Assembly: GCA_016801885.1 (NCBI GenBank)
Contig: CM028898.1
Span: 7,398,177-7,462,176 of the forward strand
Source of the DNA: Toxotes chatareus
Taxonomy: Eukaryota; Chordata; Actinopteri; Toxotidae
DNA length: 64,000 nucleotides
Direction of reading: 5' to 3'
The first letter of the stretch is position 1. Each line of letters opens with the position of its first letter. Below are positions 1-13,139 of this stretch, in pieces. Position numbers and translations under genes: made by a program. The notes below the pieces were generated by a model. It made no database searches. It was not told where the DNA came from and saw only the letters and a list, made by a program, of their open reading frames with translations.

Positions 1-2457
1 TCCCCAGAGCGTTTTCTCATCAGCCTTGTGAAATCATTCCAATCTGTGTCAAACATTCAGGGATTTGAACTACAAGAGACAGTTTTCTGTATTGTTTTCT
101 CCTTCCCACTAGTATATAAGAAGAGCCTGACCAATTTATTGGTCAATGGATTTATCAGCTGATATTGGCTTGTCACAAATACATCAAACGATGGGGCAGA
201 GGACAGGATGGAGGAGATGGAGAATATTTTTTCTGCTAGTATTGCAATGTAGCTCCAGGGCTACAGTCACTGCTTGGCTGCTCTCTGCCTGCCTCCTGTT
301 CCGGCTGTCCACATGCCACTGCTAATCCCTCATAGACCCAGAGGAAGGCTTCGGGATCATCCCGTGTGTGAGCTGGGAAAGACGGGAAGCTGGCAGGCAC
401 ATCCTGTCTGGGTGAGAGGCAGTGGATGACTGCAACAAACTTGTCAGGAGAGCTCCAACCTTCTTCTGGGTGTGCACAATTTTGCAAAGCGCTGGTGGTG
501 TTGCTGTTGGATGGTGACCTTGCTGACTAGCTAGACTCCTCCTGGATCTCTCTGCCTCAAAACCAACACTCAGTCCTTGCTTACATTGGCCCATGCACTG
601 AAGGCTGGGTGGTGGCACTGTTCTTTTAACGGAAAAGCAGGCTGTCTCCATTTAGGTTAAAAAAAAATCCAATGATTATATCAATGTTTAAACTGTCAAC
701 TGAGAGAAAAAAGAGATTAGATCAATTACTAGCAATTAATACATGTGTTAAGGTGCATTAGACACTGAAGCCACAAATGTCATATCATTTAATACCATGT
801 TCAACCATGCTTATGAGCAGACAAGTGGGAAAAACCATTCACATAAGCCTCTGACTTGCAAGTCGAGGATTTCAGGAATTTCTGACACAGACGATATATA
901 GCACTTGGTGAAAAGAACTGCAGACATGTCAACGAACTGTAGGAGTAATGGCTGCAAATTCAGCTATACACTCTTTGTTTGAATCCAGTTTCACTTTGTA
1001 ATGAAATGCTTCAAATACATAACACAACATAAGCAGCTAAAGGTTAGCACTAGGGCTAACACCTTGGAATAACGCATGAACACAGCCCACAGGTGCGCAA
1101 ATGCAACATTTGACCAGAATTATGATCAATAGTGTTGAAAAAACAGCTACTTCTGAGTTGTAATTCAGAGTCTGATATAACCGAAATTTTCTGACAACTA
1201 CAGCGTAACAAAAAGCCTTTAAGCAGCCATTGCTGCCAGTTTGCAGATTAATAAAATCCAAGACTGCTAACACTAAAACTAATACAGTCGATTCAACCCA
1301 TTTAAAAAGAGCTATGCACAGTTTGTTTGAATCTGGTTTCACTTGTTCACAAACATGCGTGAAAACTTCCAGTAAAATAAACACATCTTCCTATTCTTCC
1401 CATTCTAATGGCACTGTGCAAATCCAGCATACAAACTAAACAAGCCGAAGCTATGACAAAGCTTTCGTCAGTGTGGCAACATCTCCAATGGATGAGTGAT
1501 GCACTCACAAAATGTCGACATAGAGGGATAACAGGATCCTTCAGGTTTTGAATAAAGAGATATTCTAAGGGATAATTCACCATTCTCTGCTCACACAGTA
1601 CATTCAACACTGCAGTGCCATGCATTATAATTGAATACATAATTGATTTAGCCAATATACTTTCTGTGTAATAATTCCTGAAACAACACGTTTACCTTGG
1701 CAGCAAGCAAAGCCAATTAGAGCATGTCAGCGCTGCATACAAACGTAAATACACATATAGTGATAAAGTATGACACAAGCGTAAAGCTCTGCCATTATGA
1801 CGACAACTGACGATAAAGCTCTCAGTTGAGTCACAGGAACAATATGCTTCTTTATCATTCAATAAGGCATCTCTCTTTTCTACAAGACTCCCAGGAGCCT
1901 GCAGTCAAGCAACAACATTCAGGTGCTGAAATGTTTCTCTGCTACATTCAGATCAGTGAATATGTGCAATTCCACAACATGAGAGCCTGAGCAAAAGGAT
2001 AACTTTTTACTTTAATGAACACATGGAGGCTAGCCTGCTGCAACTAAATCTTAGTTACCCACAAACGCAGTAAAAGGCCACACCCTGAGCATGTTATACA
2101 CAGCTCCTTCATCCTTTCTCTTTTTTCCTTTTGCTGCACATATTCCAGTGCAGGAAAGAGCCTATATCACTGTATATAATACATCAGCAACTACTGTCGT
2201 TAATTTTTTTTCTCTCTCCCACCTCTCTCTCTCTCTCTCTTTCTCCTCAGGGGTTCCCAGTGGCTGTCCAGAGCACATGTGTTTTGGTTTACCTAGAGCA
2301 GAGCCCTATCTGAGCCTGGGCTGAGAGCAGACTGTGGGCTTTGTCTATGGCACCATTAATCAACTGTCCTTTAACAAAAACAGAAAACCAGATGAGAGAC
2401 AAAGGGAAGAGACGTGGGGGGTGGGCCCTTATTTAGGTAGAGAAAAAAGGCAAAGAA

Positions 2458-2459
<2 letters not shown>
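1..2459. other. No gene recognised
   Basis: AT-leaning unique sequence. I see no domain, conserved repeat or RNA gene. A CT-rich stretch at 2210-2245 and a 37-base exon-like segment with good flanking signals (minus, about 1695-1731) were considered and not called. Confidence 0.6.

Positions 2460-2523
<64 letters not shown>
2460..2523 (+). repeat. (AG)n microsatellite, about 31 units
   Basis: Uninterrupted AG run of about 62 bases, a polypurine tract. Any open frame through it (Arg-Glu repeats) is an artefact. Confidence 0.95.
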
Positions 2524-2526
<3 letters not shown>

Positions 2527-3319
2527 GGGGATGCTTGACCCAGATCCAGGCCTTTAATAAATCAAGCAGCAACAATAACAAGCAAAGTTTTCATGTGGCT
2601 TGACTGATTAATCAGGCTTTTTTTTTCTGACATGGGAAGCGAGGGAGTCTTTTCTTCTTTTTCTGTCTTGTCTCTCTTGTGGGAGACTGTGTAAGTCTTT
2701 TTATGTTGGGTGTTTATGTCTTTATGCTGCAAGGTTTTAGACGTGGAGGCCTGCATCGTTCATGGTTTAATGAGAGTGAGGCCTTCATTTTATGGTGCAA
2801 CAGGACAATTTCGCTGAAGGTCTCCTGCTACATTAATGGGGTACACAGGAAGCCTGCCGGAGAGGTATGGAGACACACATTCATAAACACACACACACAC
2901 AAAGACCTATACAGATGTACAAAGGCAAAGGCATGCAGACACAGGTTTCTTTTCTGAAATATAAACAAGCGCTGTTTTACACACACACATGCACGCAGCA
3001 CACACACACTATCTACACAGCAAGCCACAGCCACAGGATGTGAAACAGCCCTGTGAGACTCTTTGCGAGGTGCCGATCGATGGGCATTGAGTGTGGACAA
3101 GGAGGTCTCAGGATCGATAAGGGGCCATTACAGAGATGTGCCTACTGGGACCTGGGAGAGGAGGTGTAGGTGGGGTGGAGATACATCTGGGCCCTTGATG
3201 CTGTCGTCTGTGCTGGGACACACATACACAAAGCAGAAACGTGGACATGTACGTGCATTAGGAAGATCCTTACGTACTGAGTTAAATGGAGAACGTTATG
3301 TGCTGTACGCGCACACCAG

Positions 3320-3446
3320 CTAATGGCATCCCTGGAGACCTGCTGCCATACCGGGAGAGCTCATCCTCGTCTCCGTCTCTCAATCGCCCCCATTTCAGTG
3401 TCCTCATCTACGATCTTCCAGTGGGGGGAAGATTCTTTCTGTCTCT
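3320..3446 (+). other. Exon-like open segment, function unknown
   Basis: A CAG acceptor ends at 3319 and the donor CTCT|GTAAGT lies at 3446-3447. In phase, the 127 bases read NGIPGDLLPYRESSSS, then PSLNRPHFSVLIYDLPVGG, then RFFLS. Third codon positions are about 60% G/C against an AT-richer background, which fits coding sequence. The segment has no start codon. The acceptor has a poor pyrimidine tract, and an open run of about 41 codons is not rare by chance. I cannot name a family. Confidence 0.25.
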
Positions 3447-3638
3447 GTAAGTCACTTTTGGTGCTGTCTTTTCCTCTTTTTCCTCCTCTCTTTGCCGTCC
3501 TCCAGTGTCACCAGAGCTGCCTGTGCTGTGCTCTGTCAGTGGAACAGCTTGATCCTGAGACTTTCTGTCACCCCCTTCTCATCCTCCACTCCTCCCTCCA
3601 CCTCTCTGCTGCTCACAGAGAGCACTGACTGTTCTATC

Positions 3639-3639
3639 G

Positions 3640-3687
<48 letters not shown>

Positions 3688-3736
3688 GCACACACACACA
3701 CACACGCACGCACACACACACACACACACACACACA
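3639..3736 (+). repeat. Compound (CT)n(CA)n microsatellite
   Basis: About 13 CT units pass directly into about 35 CA units with a few CG interruptions. Confidence 0.95.
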
Positions 3737-4214
3737 ACCCACAGCTGGGGAAACGACAGCATTGTTACTTCCACAAAAATGTGTGGCAGTGACATAATCC
3801 CCCACCACTTCCTGTTTTACATGTTCTTAAGGCGTCTGCAGTGGCTTTGCATAAAGGTTTACTCATGGTCCAATGCAATTACATAGCTGAAAGGACTTGT
3901 GGGAAGGGGCTCCATTGATGGGGGTGTAACATATTTAGATTAGCAGGGTTATACAAATGTGTCAAGCCCACTTTGAAAAAGGAAATAATTTAAGGATGTG
4001 TTTACTCCCAAAATGCTATATTCATGATATCCACTACTGAAAATTCATTCCCCAATATCTAAACATAGAAGTTCACACAGATGAGCCAGTCAAGCAGGCG
4101 ACTGAAACCAATGAGGCAGACTGTGAGCTGGCTCTTGTATCCATCACCACTCCAGGAGAAAAAAAAACGTGAAAAAGAGATTCACTATTCACTCTTAATC
4201 CCCCTAGTAAGACT

Positions 4215-4242
4215 TGGAGGAGGAGGAGGAGGAGGAGGAGGA
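4215..4242 (+). repeat. (GGA)n trinucleotide repeat
   Basis: Nine consecutive GGA/GAG units. The poly-glutamate frame it creates has no supporting splice or start context. Confidence 0.9.
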
Positions 4243-4485
4243 AGACAAGGGTTTCTTCCTCCTACTCGCCCCTACCCTCTTTTCTGTGGCCCATCTCCAC
4301 CAGCTCCGCCGTCAAAGGATGGTTGAAAATAGTGCATTTGGAAGATGTTGTGGAGACTTGAGGACTATTAAAAGTCAGGCAAATGCCTTTACCAGCACTG
4401 ATGAAATTGCACTGAGGTGCCATGTCGGCTCCTGCAAGTGCTGTCCAGAAAAACCCTTCTGTGGCTGATCAAAAAGAAAGTGTCT

Positions 4486-4558
4486 GCACACGCACACACA
4501 CACACCCACACACACACACACACACACACGCACGCACGCAAACGCACACGCACACACA
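4486..4558 (+). repeat. Interrupted (CA)n microsatellite
   Basis: CA units with CCA, CG and AACG interruptions. Confidence 0.9.
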
Positions 4559-5214
4559 GTTTCTGGGCTCAGCTAGCAGTCCCCATTGGTTTGGAAGGCC
4601 ATAGCAGGCTATAACAACTACAGCCTGGTCGGCCTGTTAGTAGTGGGCCCTCTGTTTCAGCAATCTGGGTTCTCTTTGCCTTTGGACAGGGACCAGGTCA
4701 GGCTGCACAATACACCACTGTGTTTGGAGAGCGAGAGAGAAAGGGAAAGAGAAAACTGCAGGCGTGTGAGTGTGTGCACACACGTGTATAAATAGGTACT
4801 AGTGTGCAAGCATGTATGTTTTAGTTGTGGGAATACTGCACATGTGTGTGCAAGCATGTGCACGTGCGTGTATTATGACTGATTGGGCCCCACCACACCC
4901 ACGCTCTCTGGATTGCAAGGCCTCTCTCCCACCTCCCCCGACCTCCATCGTTACATCATCACTGCTACAGTGTTTTTTTTTTTTTTGCTTCCTCAGCACA
5001 AACAACCATTTTGGGACCCCTAGCAACAGCCTCCCTCCCCCAGGGCAGCATTTGAATGGTGTTGTTGGAAACCTCCGCGAGGTCAGTGCACCAGGCGTGA
5101 CACACATCAGTGTCAGTCTGAAACAATACAGTGGAGAGCAAATGTGTTAGACTATGTTACTCTGACAACTACAAGGAAAACAGACTACAGACACAGAGAG
5201 GGCCTGTGCCCCTT

Positions 5215-5470
5215 TAAAGAGTGCAGGCCGCACCTGTCCCTTTAAGATCTATTTCTCACAGCTTGTGGCTGCCGAGCTTAGCGGGCGAGCCTGAGCCGGG
5301 CTGCGCTGCGCTGTGCATGTATGGTAACAGGGGGGGAACCGCGCCGCCCAGCCTGCCAGCCCACCACAGGGAATTTGTTTATATTTCCTTGCTGCCAAGT
5401 CCCTGTCAGGAGGCGCCCCAAAGAGGAACTGCAGACTACTCAGTACTTCTAGCTACGCCCTCTTGCCTAG
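5215..5470. promoter_or_regulatory. Small CpG-rich patch, possible promoter or exon
   Basis: About a dozen CpGs fall between 5229 and 5346, including gcgggcgagcctgagccggg and aaccgcgccgccc. Two CCCTTTAA motifs flank gcaggccgcacctg at its left edge (5210-5245). The rest of the neighbourhood is CpG-poor. No protein product is recognised. Confidence 0.25.
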
Positions 5471-5557
5471 AGTGGCTCGGTTTTTCTGCATACAGTATCG
5501 GGTGGTGCTTTGTAGCAACACTCAAATCCAGGGAGGTCTCTTCATCAATTTCAGAGC

Positions 5558-5583
5558 TCACACACACACACACACACACAAAC
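5558..5583 (+). repeat. (CA)n microsatellite
   Basis: About 12 CA units beside the CpG-rich patch. Confidence 0.9.
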
Positions 5584-5639
5584 ACTCCATACTTTAAGCA
5601 CCCGCTCTGTTGTTCCAAAACCAGCTTTGGGAGCACTTA

Positions 5640-8600
5640 ACTTTATAAATCAAGTTCTAACAGAAAGCTTAATTTATGACCCCAAACAGATTAACACCAA
5701 TTTACTCAAAACACAGAACATAAAACACCACAAAGGCATAGTTTCATTAAAGCAACACTTTACGAGTGGCACTTTGTTATGCTGTGGATTATGGGTATTG
5801 TAAAAACTGAGCACCACCACATAAAAACACAGTAAACAGGATTGGTAAACTCATGGGCATCGAGGCAAGCACTTGTGGGAAAAGAGCTAAATCTAAATTA
5901 CTCTCCCACTAATGCAAAAAAGAATAAAAAAAAAAACAATAACATGCACAAACATTTCCTTGAATCGTGATAAAAATATGATCCATTGCCGCCAGTGAAA
6001 CAATGACTGCATCACATTTGCACATTAGCACAATGCTTCAGCCTGGCATATACAGTACATGCCATTTCATGAGTCATCCGCTGCACATGAGCGGCTCCTC
6101 TGTCAGGCAAGGTCAGCAAGTGCATTCGTATCTGTATTGTGCGCTGTGGCCAGCCGAAAGTTTACCTCTGCACAAAGAGGAAAGAACTCCATGCTTGCAG
6201 TTATGTCAAGGACGTGAGACGTTTGTCCTCATACCATGCATGTGTGATGCCCAGTTAGTGTGTGCGTGTGTGGGAAATAGAAAGATATACATATGTGCGA
6301 GTGAGCGGAGGAAGGAAAGGTCAGACAAGGCCAAACAAAGGGGCGTGGGACCCAGGATGGCGAGACAGAGGAAGAGATAGATAGGAAAAAAAGGGGAAGA
6401 ACAAAAGATGGAAGCATGGATGGAAAGATGTTGGCTGGGGTTGGGGGGGAACCGTTTGAAAGCAAAAACAGGAAGCAATTTATGTCAGCTTGGATGGACA
6501 GCGCCCACTGCCTCTGTCCCGTGCTGGCACATTTCACTGCTCTTTGACTGCACAGGCACACACACCCCTTTTACACACACAATGAAAGGTAAACCAATGG
6601 CTGAGTAGATGAATGCTCAGGGGAAATGCACCGGCTGCATTTGTCTGAATGAGATTCATGCTGTTGTGTCAAACTTCTCCTTTTTTTTCACTGTGGGTGA
6701 AGTAGACACTCACAAGCAAATACTTAAATCAATTGAGCATCAGCACTTGCAGCGCACTTCTGCTATTTGGCGCATGGTAAGGAAGTAAGATGCCACACAA
6801 TATCTTGCTATTCAAATGCCTTACAATAAATGAGCTCAGCAGCACAAAATACCAACTGAGCTTGAAGTAGTTTATTCAACCGTAGCTCTCCAGATCTGGA
6901 GGTTTGTGTCTATCTGAAAAATCAAAGTGGTAAATCAGAAAATCTGAATCAGAATGTGTTGGAAAGCCCCCCGTGTGCAACACAATAACCACTGCATAAT
7001 AAAAATAAATACATTTTAAAAAGCCTGAGGAGCCAAGGGAGTTTCAAAGAAACTAGGTAGCACAAGGAAGGTAGTTTTAATCTAACATGGGTAAATCTAC
7101 AAGAAAGAGTAGGAAGGCTGCTGTAAAAAAAAGGTGTTGAATAATGATATTCAACTGTCCAGCTTGGACGGAGAGTAAGAAGCACAACTTTATACACATA
7201 AATGTGCATAAACAACGCATTTCATCTACCCTTAAGTTTCCATGTGTGGAGAGGAGTTAGAAAAAAACACAACACAAAAAAACAAAAAACAAAAAAAAAA
7301 CACAGGAGTCCCATTCTAGACAGAGGGAGAGGTTGCGGGCTCGGCAGCCACCACCGACCTACCGCACACAGAGTGTGAATCATTAAAGGCATGTGTTCCA
7401 CATCAACTGCCGGGGCAGCTTCCCAACCCAGAGACTGGATCTAAATTATGAGGGGGAGGGGGGGTTAAATACTGCTTTACTTGGAGATGAAAACCCCAAA
7501 CCTGCTAACTCGGAGACAGAAAGTGAGAGAAATTGGAAAATTACTGCATATAAGTACAGCACTACCTTCCGCCAGTACACAAAATAAAACAGCAATGAGT
7601 AAATGAAGCAGCTAATGGAATAATCTCAAGATTTCCAAGAAGTGTGATGCTTCATCATGAACAGATGAAGTAAGTAAGTTTTATGTCCTCTAAACAGCTA
7701 AAAGGAAAGCCAAGCTGAACTGAAAACTGCTCTACTTTAATTCCTACATGTCTCTCTGGCCGCTTATGCCAATATCTAACCTCCCAAAAGCTGAGACAAC
7801 ACAATGGTATAATGTTCTCGAAGAAAACAAATCAAAGGGTGAGGATAAAACAAAAGGAGAGAGAGGAAATCAGAGTTGTATGACCAAAGTGCCAGCCTTG
7901 GCCTTGTTCATCACGCCAGCCCTATGCCAGCTGGTTGCTAACAGGAGAGAGTCTGCCAGACCACTTGTCATCCCCAGTTACGATACATGGACGTCTTCTG
8001 GGGGTGTGAATGTGTGTTGGTGCACAAAAAACATACACCCACTCTGGTGTAGCCATCCAATGAAAGGCGATTTGTGGAGGGAGGTCTGCATACTTCTGGG
8101 TATTGGCTGGGATCTCGGTACACATACCATCCTATTTTGCTTTTGCTAGAAGGCTGATATGGAGGAAGGTGGGGGGGGGGGAGTCCTCTGGGGAAGAGAT
8201 CGCCTTTCCAGGAAGGGACAGAAAGGACAGGACAGGACAGGATAGGATGGGACAGGACAAGACATGACATGACAGGGCAGGGCAGGAAAGGAAGAACACA
8301 AGTTTGTATAAGCAGGAGGAGGCCAAACAGGACAGGACAAATTCTGCCTCAGTCCTGGGGACACAGTTCTATGATTGGCTGAGAGGCACTGACCAACCTT
8401 TTCAGTTTCCTTCTGTCAGTCATTATTGTGGTAACATTCTGACAAAACAGCATGAAATGAAATAAAAGGAAATGACAGAACAAAATGAATAGTGCTATTC
8501 TTTCTGCTGCTGCCACGATGTCTTGCAGCTGAAACAAGTAAGACGATCAGACCCAGTAAATTAGTCTATATTCACAGAGCGACGGTCCAAGTTCTTCAAG

Positions 8601-9087
8601 CCAGTTCCTAATGATGAACGGCTGTTTTTGTTTGGTCTTTGTCACTTTAACATGACGGAGCAAATCTCCTCGCTGCCAGCTCCAGCTCTGATGCAACAGA
8701 CCCAGGATTAGACTTGATCCTACCACTGGCGGCACGCAGGCCACAAGATACAGTACCTCCTCTAAACAGTGCAGAGTGTGTATAACTGTGTACGTGTGTT
8801 CGAAAATGATTCCACAGGTTTGAAAAGACATTCGGGCTGGGCACAAACAGTGACCTTTACAAAGGCAGTGAAAAGCAGAAGACATGACATGGGGAAAAAC
8901 ACAGACAAAATGCCCAATCATGAGCCACACATTGAATACGACCACAAACCCAACATGGCAGTCACATGATGAGGAACAATGCTACTGTATAGAGAGCAAG
9001 ATGGTGTTTGGTACCCGCAGACACAAGTGTGGAGTGTGGAGAAGTCCAATTACCCAGAGTTGACAGGAGCGACAAATTCGGGCTTAC
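5640..9087. other. No gene recognised
   Basis: Unique sequence with A-rich patches (5920-5940, 7260-7310) and the GGACA minisatellite. Open frames up to 133 codons have no recognisable content. Confidence 0.6.
8213..8292 (+). repeat. Degenerate GGACA minisatellite
   Basis: About 14 degenerate copies of a 5-base GGACA unit (variants GGATA, AGACA, TGACA, GGGCA). Two more isolated copies at 8326-8339 suggest an older, longer array. Confidence 0.85.
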
Positions 9088-9150
9088 CCCAAAAACGTCA
9101 ATCTCCCTGTCCTTGTCCAAGGAAATCTCCCCTTGAATCGATTGCAGCTC
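9088..9150 (-). other. Candidate 63-base exon, function unknown
   Basis: On the minus strand a pyrimidine-rich tract (cttcctctctccttagagcttag) ends at 9151, and the donor GGG|GTAAGC starts at 9087. The 63 bases between are open in phase 0 at both ends and read ELQSIQGEISLDKDREIDVF followed by G. The charged, balanced composition looks like protein. Both splice signals are good. No family recognised. Confidence 0.35.
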
Positions 9151-10488
9151 CTAAGCTCTAAGGAGAGAGGAAGAAAGAGAGAGAGGAAGATATTTGAAAC
9201 CAAGAGCTTTGTGGTCCTTATCCACGTGCTGCAGACTCAGTGACTCCCTAGCCTCTCTGGCACAGAACTGCTTCACTACACGAGAACTCTTACACTATTT
9301 TTCCTTCCTTCGCTCTCATACTGCCTGTAATCTGCCCATCCTTTTCCAACAGATTGGACTTTTCTGACTCGCTACATTTGCGCCCCAGACATCATGTGAA
9401 AACTGGAGTAAAACAGCGCTTTTGTGGTGTGTGAATTACCTAGGGCCCAGGCAGGCACAGTAGTGCTTATGGCCACAACTCAATTACAGCAATGTGAATC
9501 AGGTGGCGGCCTAGAAATCCCCTCAGCCTGATGCACAAATAGGGACACAGAGGCGCCTTCATTGCCAAGATGGAGACAAATCTAAAGTGGCGTGTCATCT
9601 CTTCACAGAAGGACATCTAGGCCGATGCTGTACACACGAATGGCTGCCGCAGACATTGATCTAGCGACACTGGTTTGGAGCGAGCGTGTGAACAATGCCA
9701 TTTTGTTTCTGCGTGTTGCTAAAATATCATTAGTCTTTACCAACATGTCTGGTTGCAGATGTAAATTGAAAGAGTCACATGGCACTTAGGATCTCTGATA
9801 AACACAACCTTTGTGCTGCAGAAAGCATGGAAAATGCTTTGTGGGATTGTTGCTAACCAAAAACAACTGGACGAAAATTACAGGATGGTGGTTTGCACAT
9901 GTTAAAAGGCACTTTGTTGCATTTCATGGATTCAACAGAAATGCCAAGATGCACAATCATGGTCAATAATATTTGAACAGAAAAATGGTCTGTGTCAAAA
10001 GCATTCAAAACCAGTGAGTTTATCCTGTCTTTCTTTTGGAGGAGAAAACAGAGACCATCTCCTTTTAGCATAGCCTGGCTACAGGATCCCTCCAGCTCCC
10101 ATAAAATGTAGAACTGAGGACTAGGCCAGTTTTTTTTTTTCCAAAAGCATGTTCAAGAGAAACCAATGACATTTAAAACTGTGGTCTGTTTGAGTTTATT
10201 TCACTTCACTAGGCACTTGTCACGGTAAAAAAGAACATTTCTTTACTCCAGTTAACAAAGAAAGCCGCAAGTTAGGACAGAGGCTTTCCTGACAGGCATG
10301 CTAAGAGTTGCTCTCTAGAAGGGTCATGATACCACTAAAGAAAAAAAATCCACTCCCTCCAGGTCAATGTGGCCTTGGCGCCATTTTACGAGAAGCAAAT
10401 TAATTTCACAATAATTTGTTATCACAAATTCCCAAGGACAGTCAAACAGCATAGATATAAATACAGTGCTTAAATAAAATAATGCATT

Positions 10489-10515
10489 TATATATATATA
10501 TATATATATATATAC
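10489..10515 (+). repeat. (TA)n microsatellite
   Basis: Thirteen TA units. Confidence 0.9.
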
Positions 10516-11574
10516 AAAGACTTGTTTCTTTTTCCAGGTATCGCACTTCCAACTGGCTGTAATCCAAACCTCAATTTAATGTTCAAACCTTCAATTCAAT
10601 CCCATTTCCAGATTTACACAAAATGTTTGCCAGATGAATGAAACAAGCGTTGTTAGAGTTTCTGTGCTAGCAAATGATGCTCACATGTACTGGGTATAAG
10701 CTCACCTTCCTGCTAAATGTTCATATTTAGTCTGTGTGACAAAGTAGAAGAGGAAATGCAAAGCCATATTGGTGCTAAGTGGCGCATACACAGATCATTG
10801 TGATTCTAAAATTATGTTCACTATAGGCCTATGAATTACAAACATGGCATGTAAGATTTGTTTCATCTAATACCACAAAATGTCATTAACAACAGGGTAT
10901 GAACAAATGTGTCTTGAATACTTGCACCTCAACACAATAAAATGCAAATGCCCTGCAACACATATAAAGTACGACCTAACCAGCAATCACTCAACATTTC
11001 TTGGATTTTAAAACCATACTTTCCATTTTGTCGCGGTTCATCAGTCAGTGACAGAGGTCAATAAAAGCCAGTTAAATAGTGCCACCATTTGTTTATAGTT
11101 CTTGTGCCTTGAAATGAAAACTGAATTATGTACACTAACACTACTTCCAAATGTGGCCTTGCATCCGTTCGCCATCCAGTGAAAGGCGTGGCTGTGGTGC
11201 ATTTCTGCTTTGCATGTGAACAACTCAAAGACAAACTAAAATGAAGCATTTAGCCACAAGCTAATCAGCCCACTAGAAGATTTTGGTAATGAGATGATGT
11301 TTGTTACTCCAGCTGACAATACATTAATGTGTAAGAATCTGGCTCTGTGCTACTGCCTCTGGTATCCATTCCAGCGTGACAATCAGTTGGCATGCGCCCA
11401 GGCCCTGAATGAGTCCTCATCTCACTTCCCGTCTTATTACACACCCTCATGTCCTGTTGTGGATCTGAATGGTGTTTGAACGGTGTGGTTTTACTAGTCC
11501 ACCAGACTACAGAGCAGCTTAATTTGGAAACATAGCAGGTAGGATGAAATGAGGACAGAGTTTACGCACATGTG

Positions 11575-11758
11575 TGTGTGTCTGTAAAAGTGTGTGTGTG
11601 TGTGTGTGGGCATGCATGCACAAGCCTGGAGCCTATACACTGATTAGAGTGGACAGGAGTAGCCTGGGGTAAATCACGTCTTTATCTTTGCTGATGGGTG
11701 AAAGCAACTCACTGCAGACCCTCACCTTTAACACACACACACACACACATATATAGAT
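11575..11758 (+). repeat. Two short GT and CA microsatellites
   Basis: GT runs at 11573-11608 and a CA run at 11731-11749 that passes into ATAT. The 120 bases between are unique. Confidence 0.8.
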
Positions 11759-12250
11759 ACACAAGGAGAAGAGGGGGCCCTCACTTCTGGAGCTCCGCCA
11801 GACAAGTCCATCTGCTTTTCAAATGGAACCCAATTTACCGCACCTAGAGGGTCTCAAGTGCTCAGGGACCCACGGTCTCACCAAGCGGAGAGCCTGAAAG
11901 GATAATACGGCAGGGTCACCCGATCCTCAATGTACAGCCTAGCATTGGCACCTGGGACTGGGTTGCTCAAGTGCTGACGGTTAAAAAGGTTTGATGGGAG
12001 GCGGTCCAACGCTCAAGTGAAATCATTCATCAGCGTTGGGACATTCACTTACTGGTTGTGACAGCAGAACCCCTGCACTGCTGCTCAGTATAAATGTGTA
12101 AAATACTGATTGAGGGTACAACCAGCAGTCTCCAAGTGCGTGGTTACTGGGGAATGGCAGCCCTGCGGCGAGAGTCATGAGCTCACATTAAAACAGACAC
12201 AATGTGTTGTTTTAACTAGCTTGGTTGTATAAAATTCCACAGGCCGCGTG

Positions 12251-12281
12251 CGCACACACACACACACACGCACGCACGCAC
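12251..12281 (+). repeat. (CA)n with CGCA units
   Basis: CA units followed by three CGCA units. Confidence 0.85.
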
Positions 12282-13139
12282 ATATTCACACAATATAAAC
12301 CCCTCTCCTTGAGGCTCTGGCTCTCAGCGGTGGAAACCCCCTTCAGTCACACATAGATCACATAACCTCTCTTGACATCGGAGGACAGCACTCCCAATGG
12401 AAAGATGCAGATTCACACACGCTGAGTGCCGGCCAAGGCTCCAGACTGCCATTGTCCTTCAGAGTCATCCAAACAAAACAATGAAGAGGGTCACGCAAGG
12501 CCCCCTGTGGAATGGTAAATAACCAGAGAGGGTAATTCAGAGACACTGAAACAGAGACAGAGAGGAAGTGAGACAGAGATTGAGAGAGACTAATCCACTG
12601 TGGCAGTGTGATATGGAACACCAAGTGCAAATTACGATCATCTGGAGGCAGGTGAATTCCACTAATGTTCAATCATTCAAGAAGAATCTGACACTACTGG
12701 AATGGAAAATACGTCAGCTGCATGATGTACAGAGGAAAAACACCCATGTAAAGAAGGAATGTAAATTATCTCACCTCCAGGTATAAGGAATTATAGTTAG
12801 TATAACACATGGTGAAAAGACATCCATTCAACTTTGAGTTTTAGAACAATATTTCACGCTCTGTAGTAAAAATAACAGCAGCTTGCATCTATAGAGCAGG
12901 AGACAATAGTTCTTTTTACGAGTACAGTCATCTGGGCGAGTCTTGCTTTCCTCAAATCCACGCACAGACAGAAATAGGGGTTAAAATCCCAACTATATCA
13001 AAGGCTTAGATTGTGGTGATGTTAATCATTCATTAGTGCTGAGTGACCCTTATTATAAAACCATCTTTGTTGTCATTATTCATCTGGCATAAAATGCTAG
13101 CCTGTTAATTCAGACTCAGGATGTTGACAATAGGCTGCC

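Larger units (their letters stand above)
9151..13139. other. No gene recognised
   Basis: Mostly unique, AT-rich DNA with three small microsatellites. A minus-strand donor-like GCCCTAG|GTAATTC at about 9440 and TGGAG|GTGAGA near 12774 have no convincing exon attached. Confidence 0.6.

Noticed and set aside
1695..1731. 37-base minus-strand segment with good acceptor and GTAAAC donor
   Set aside because: Only one short open frame (12 codons), and splice-like pairs this close are expected by chance.
3536..3808. Open frames through the CT/CA microsatellite
   Set aside because: Val-Cys and Arg-Glu repeats caused by the dinucleotide runs.
12750..12790. TACTAAC branch-point-like sequence and TGGAG|GTGAGA on the minus strand
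   Set aside because: The same bases can be read as an acceptor or a donor, and no protein-like frame is attached to either.
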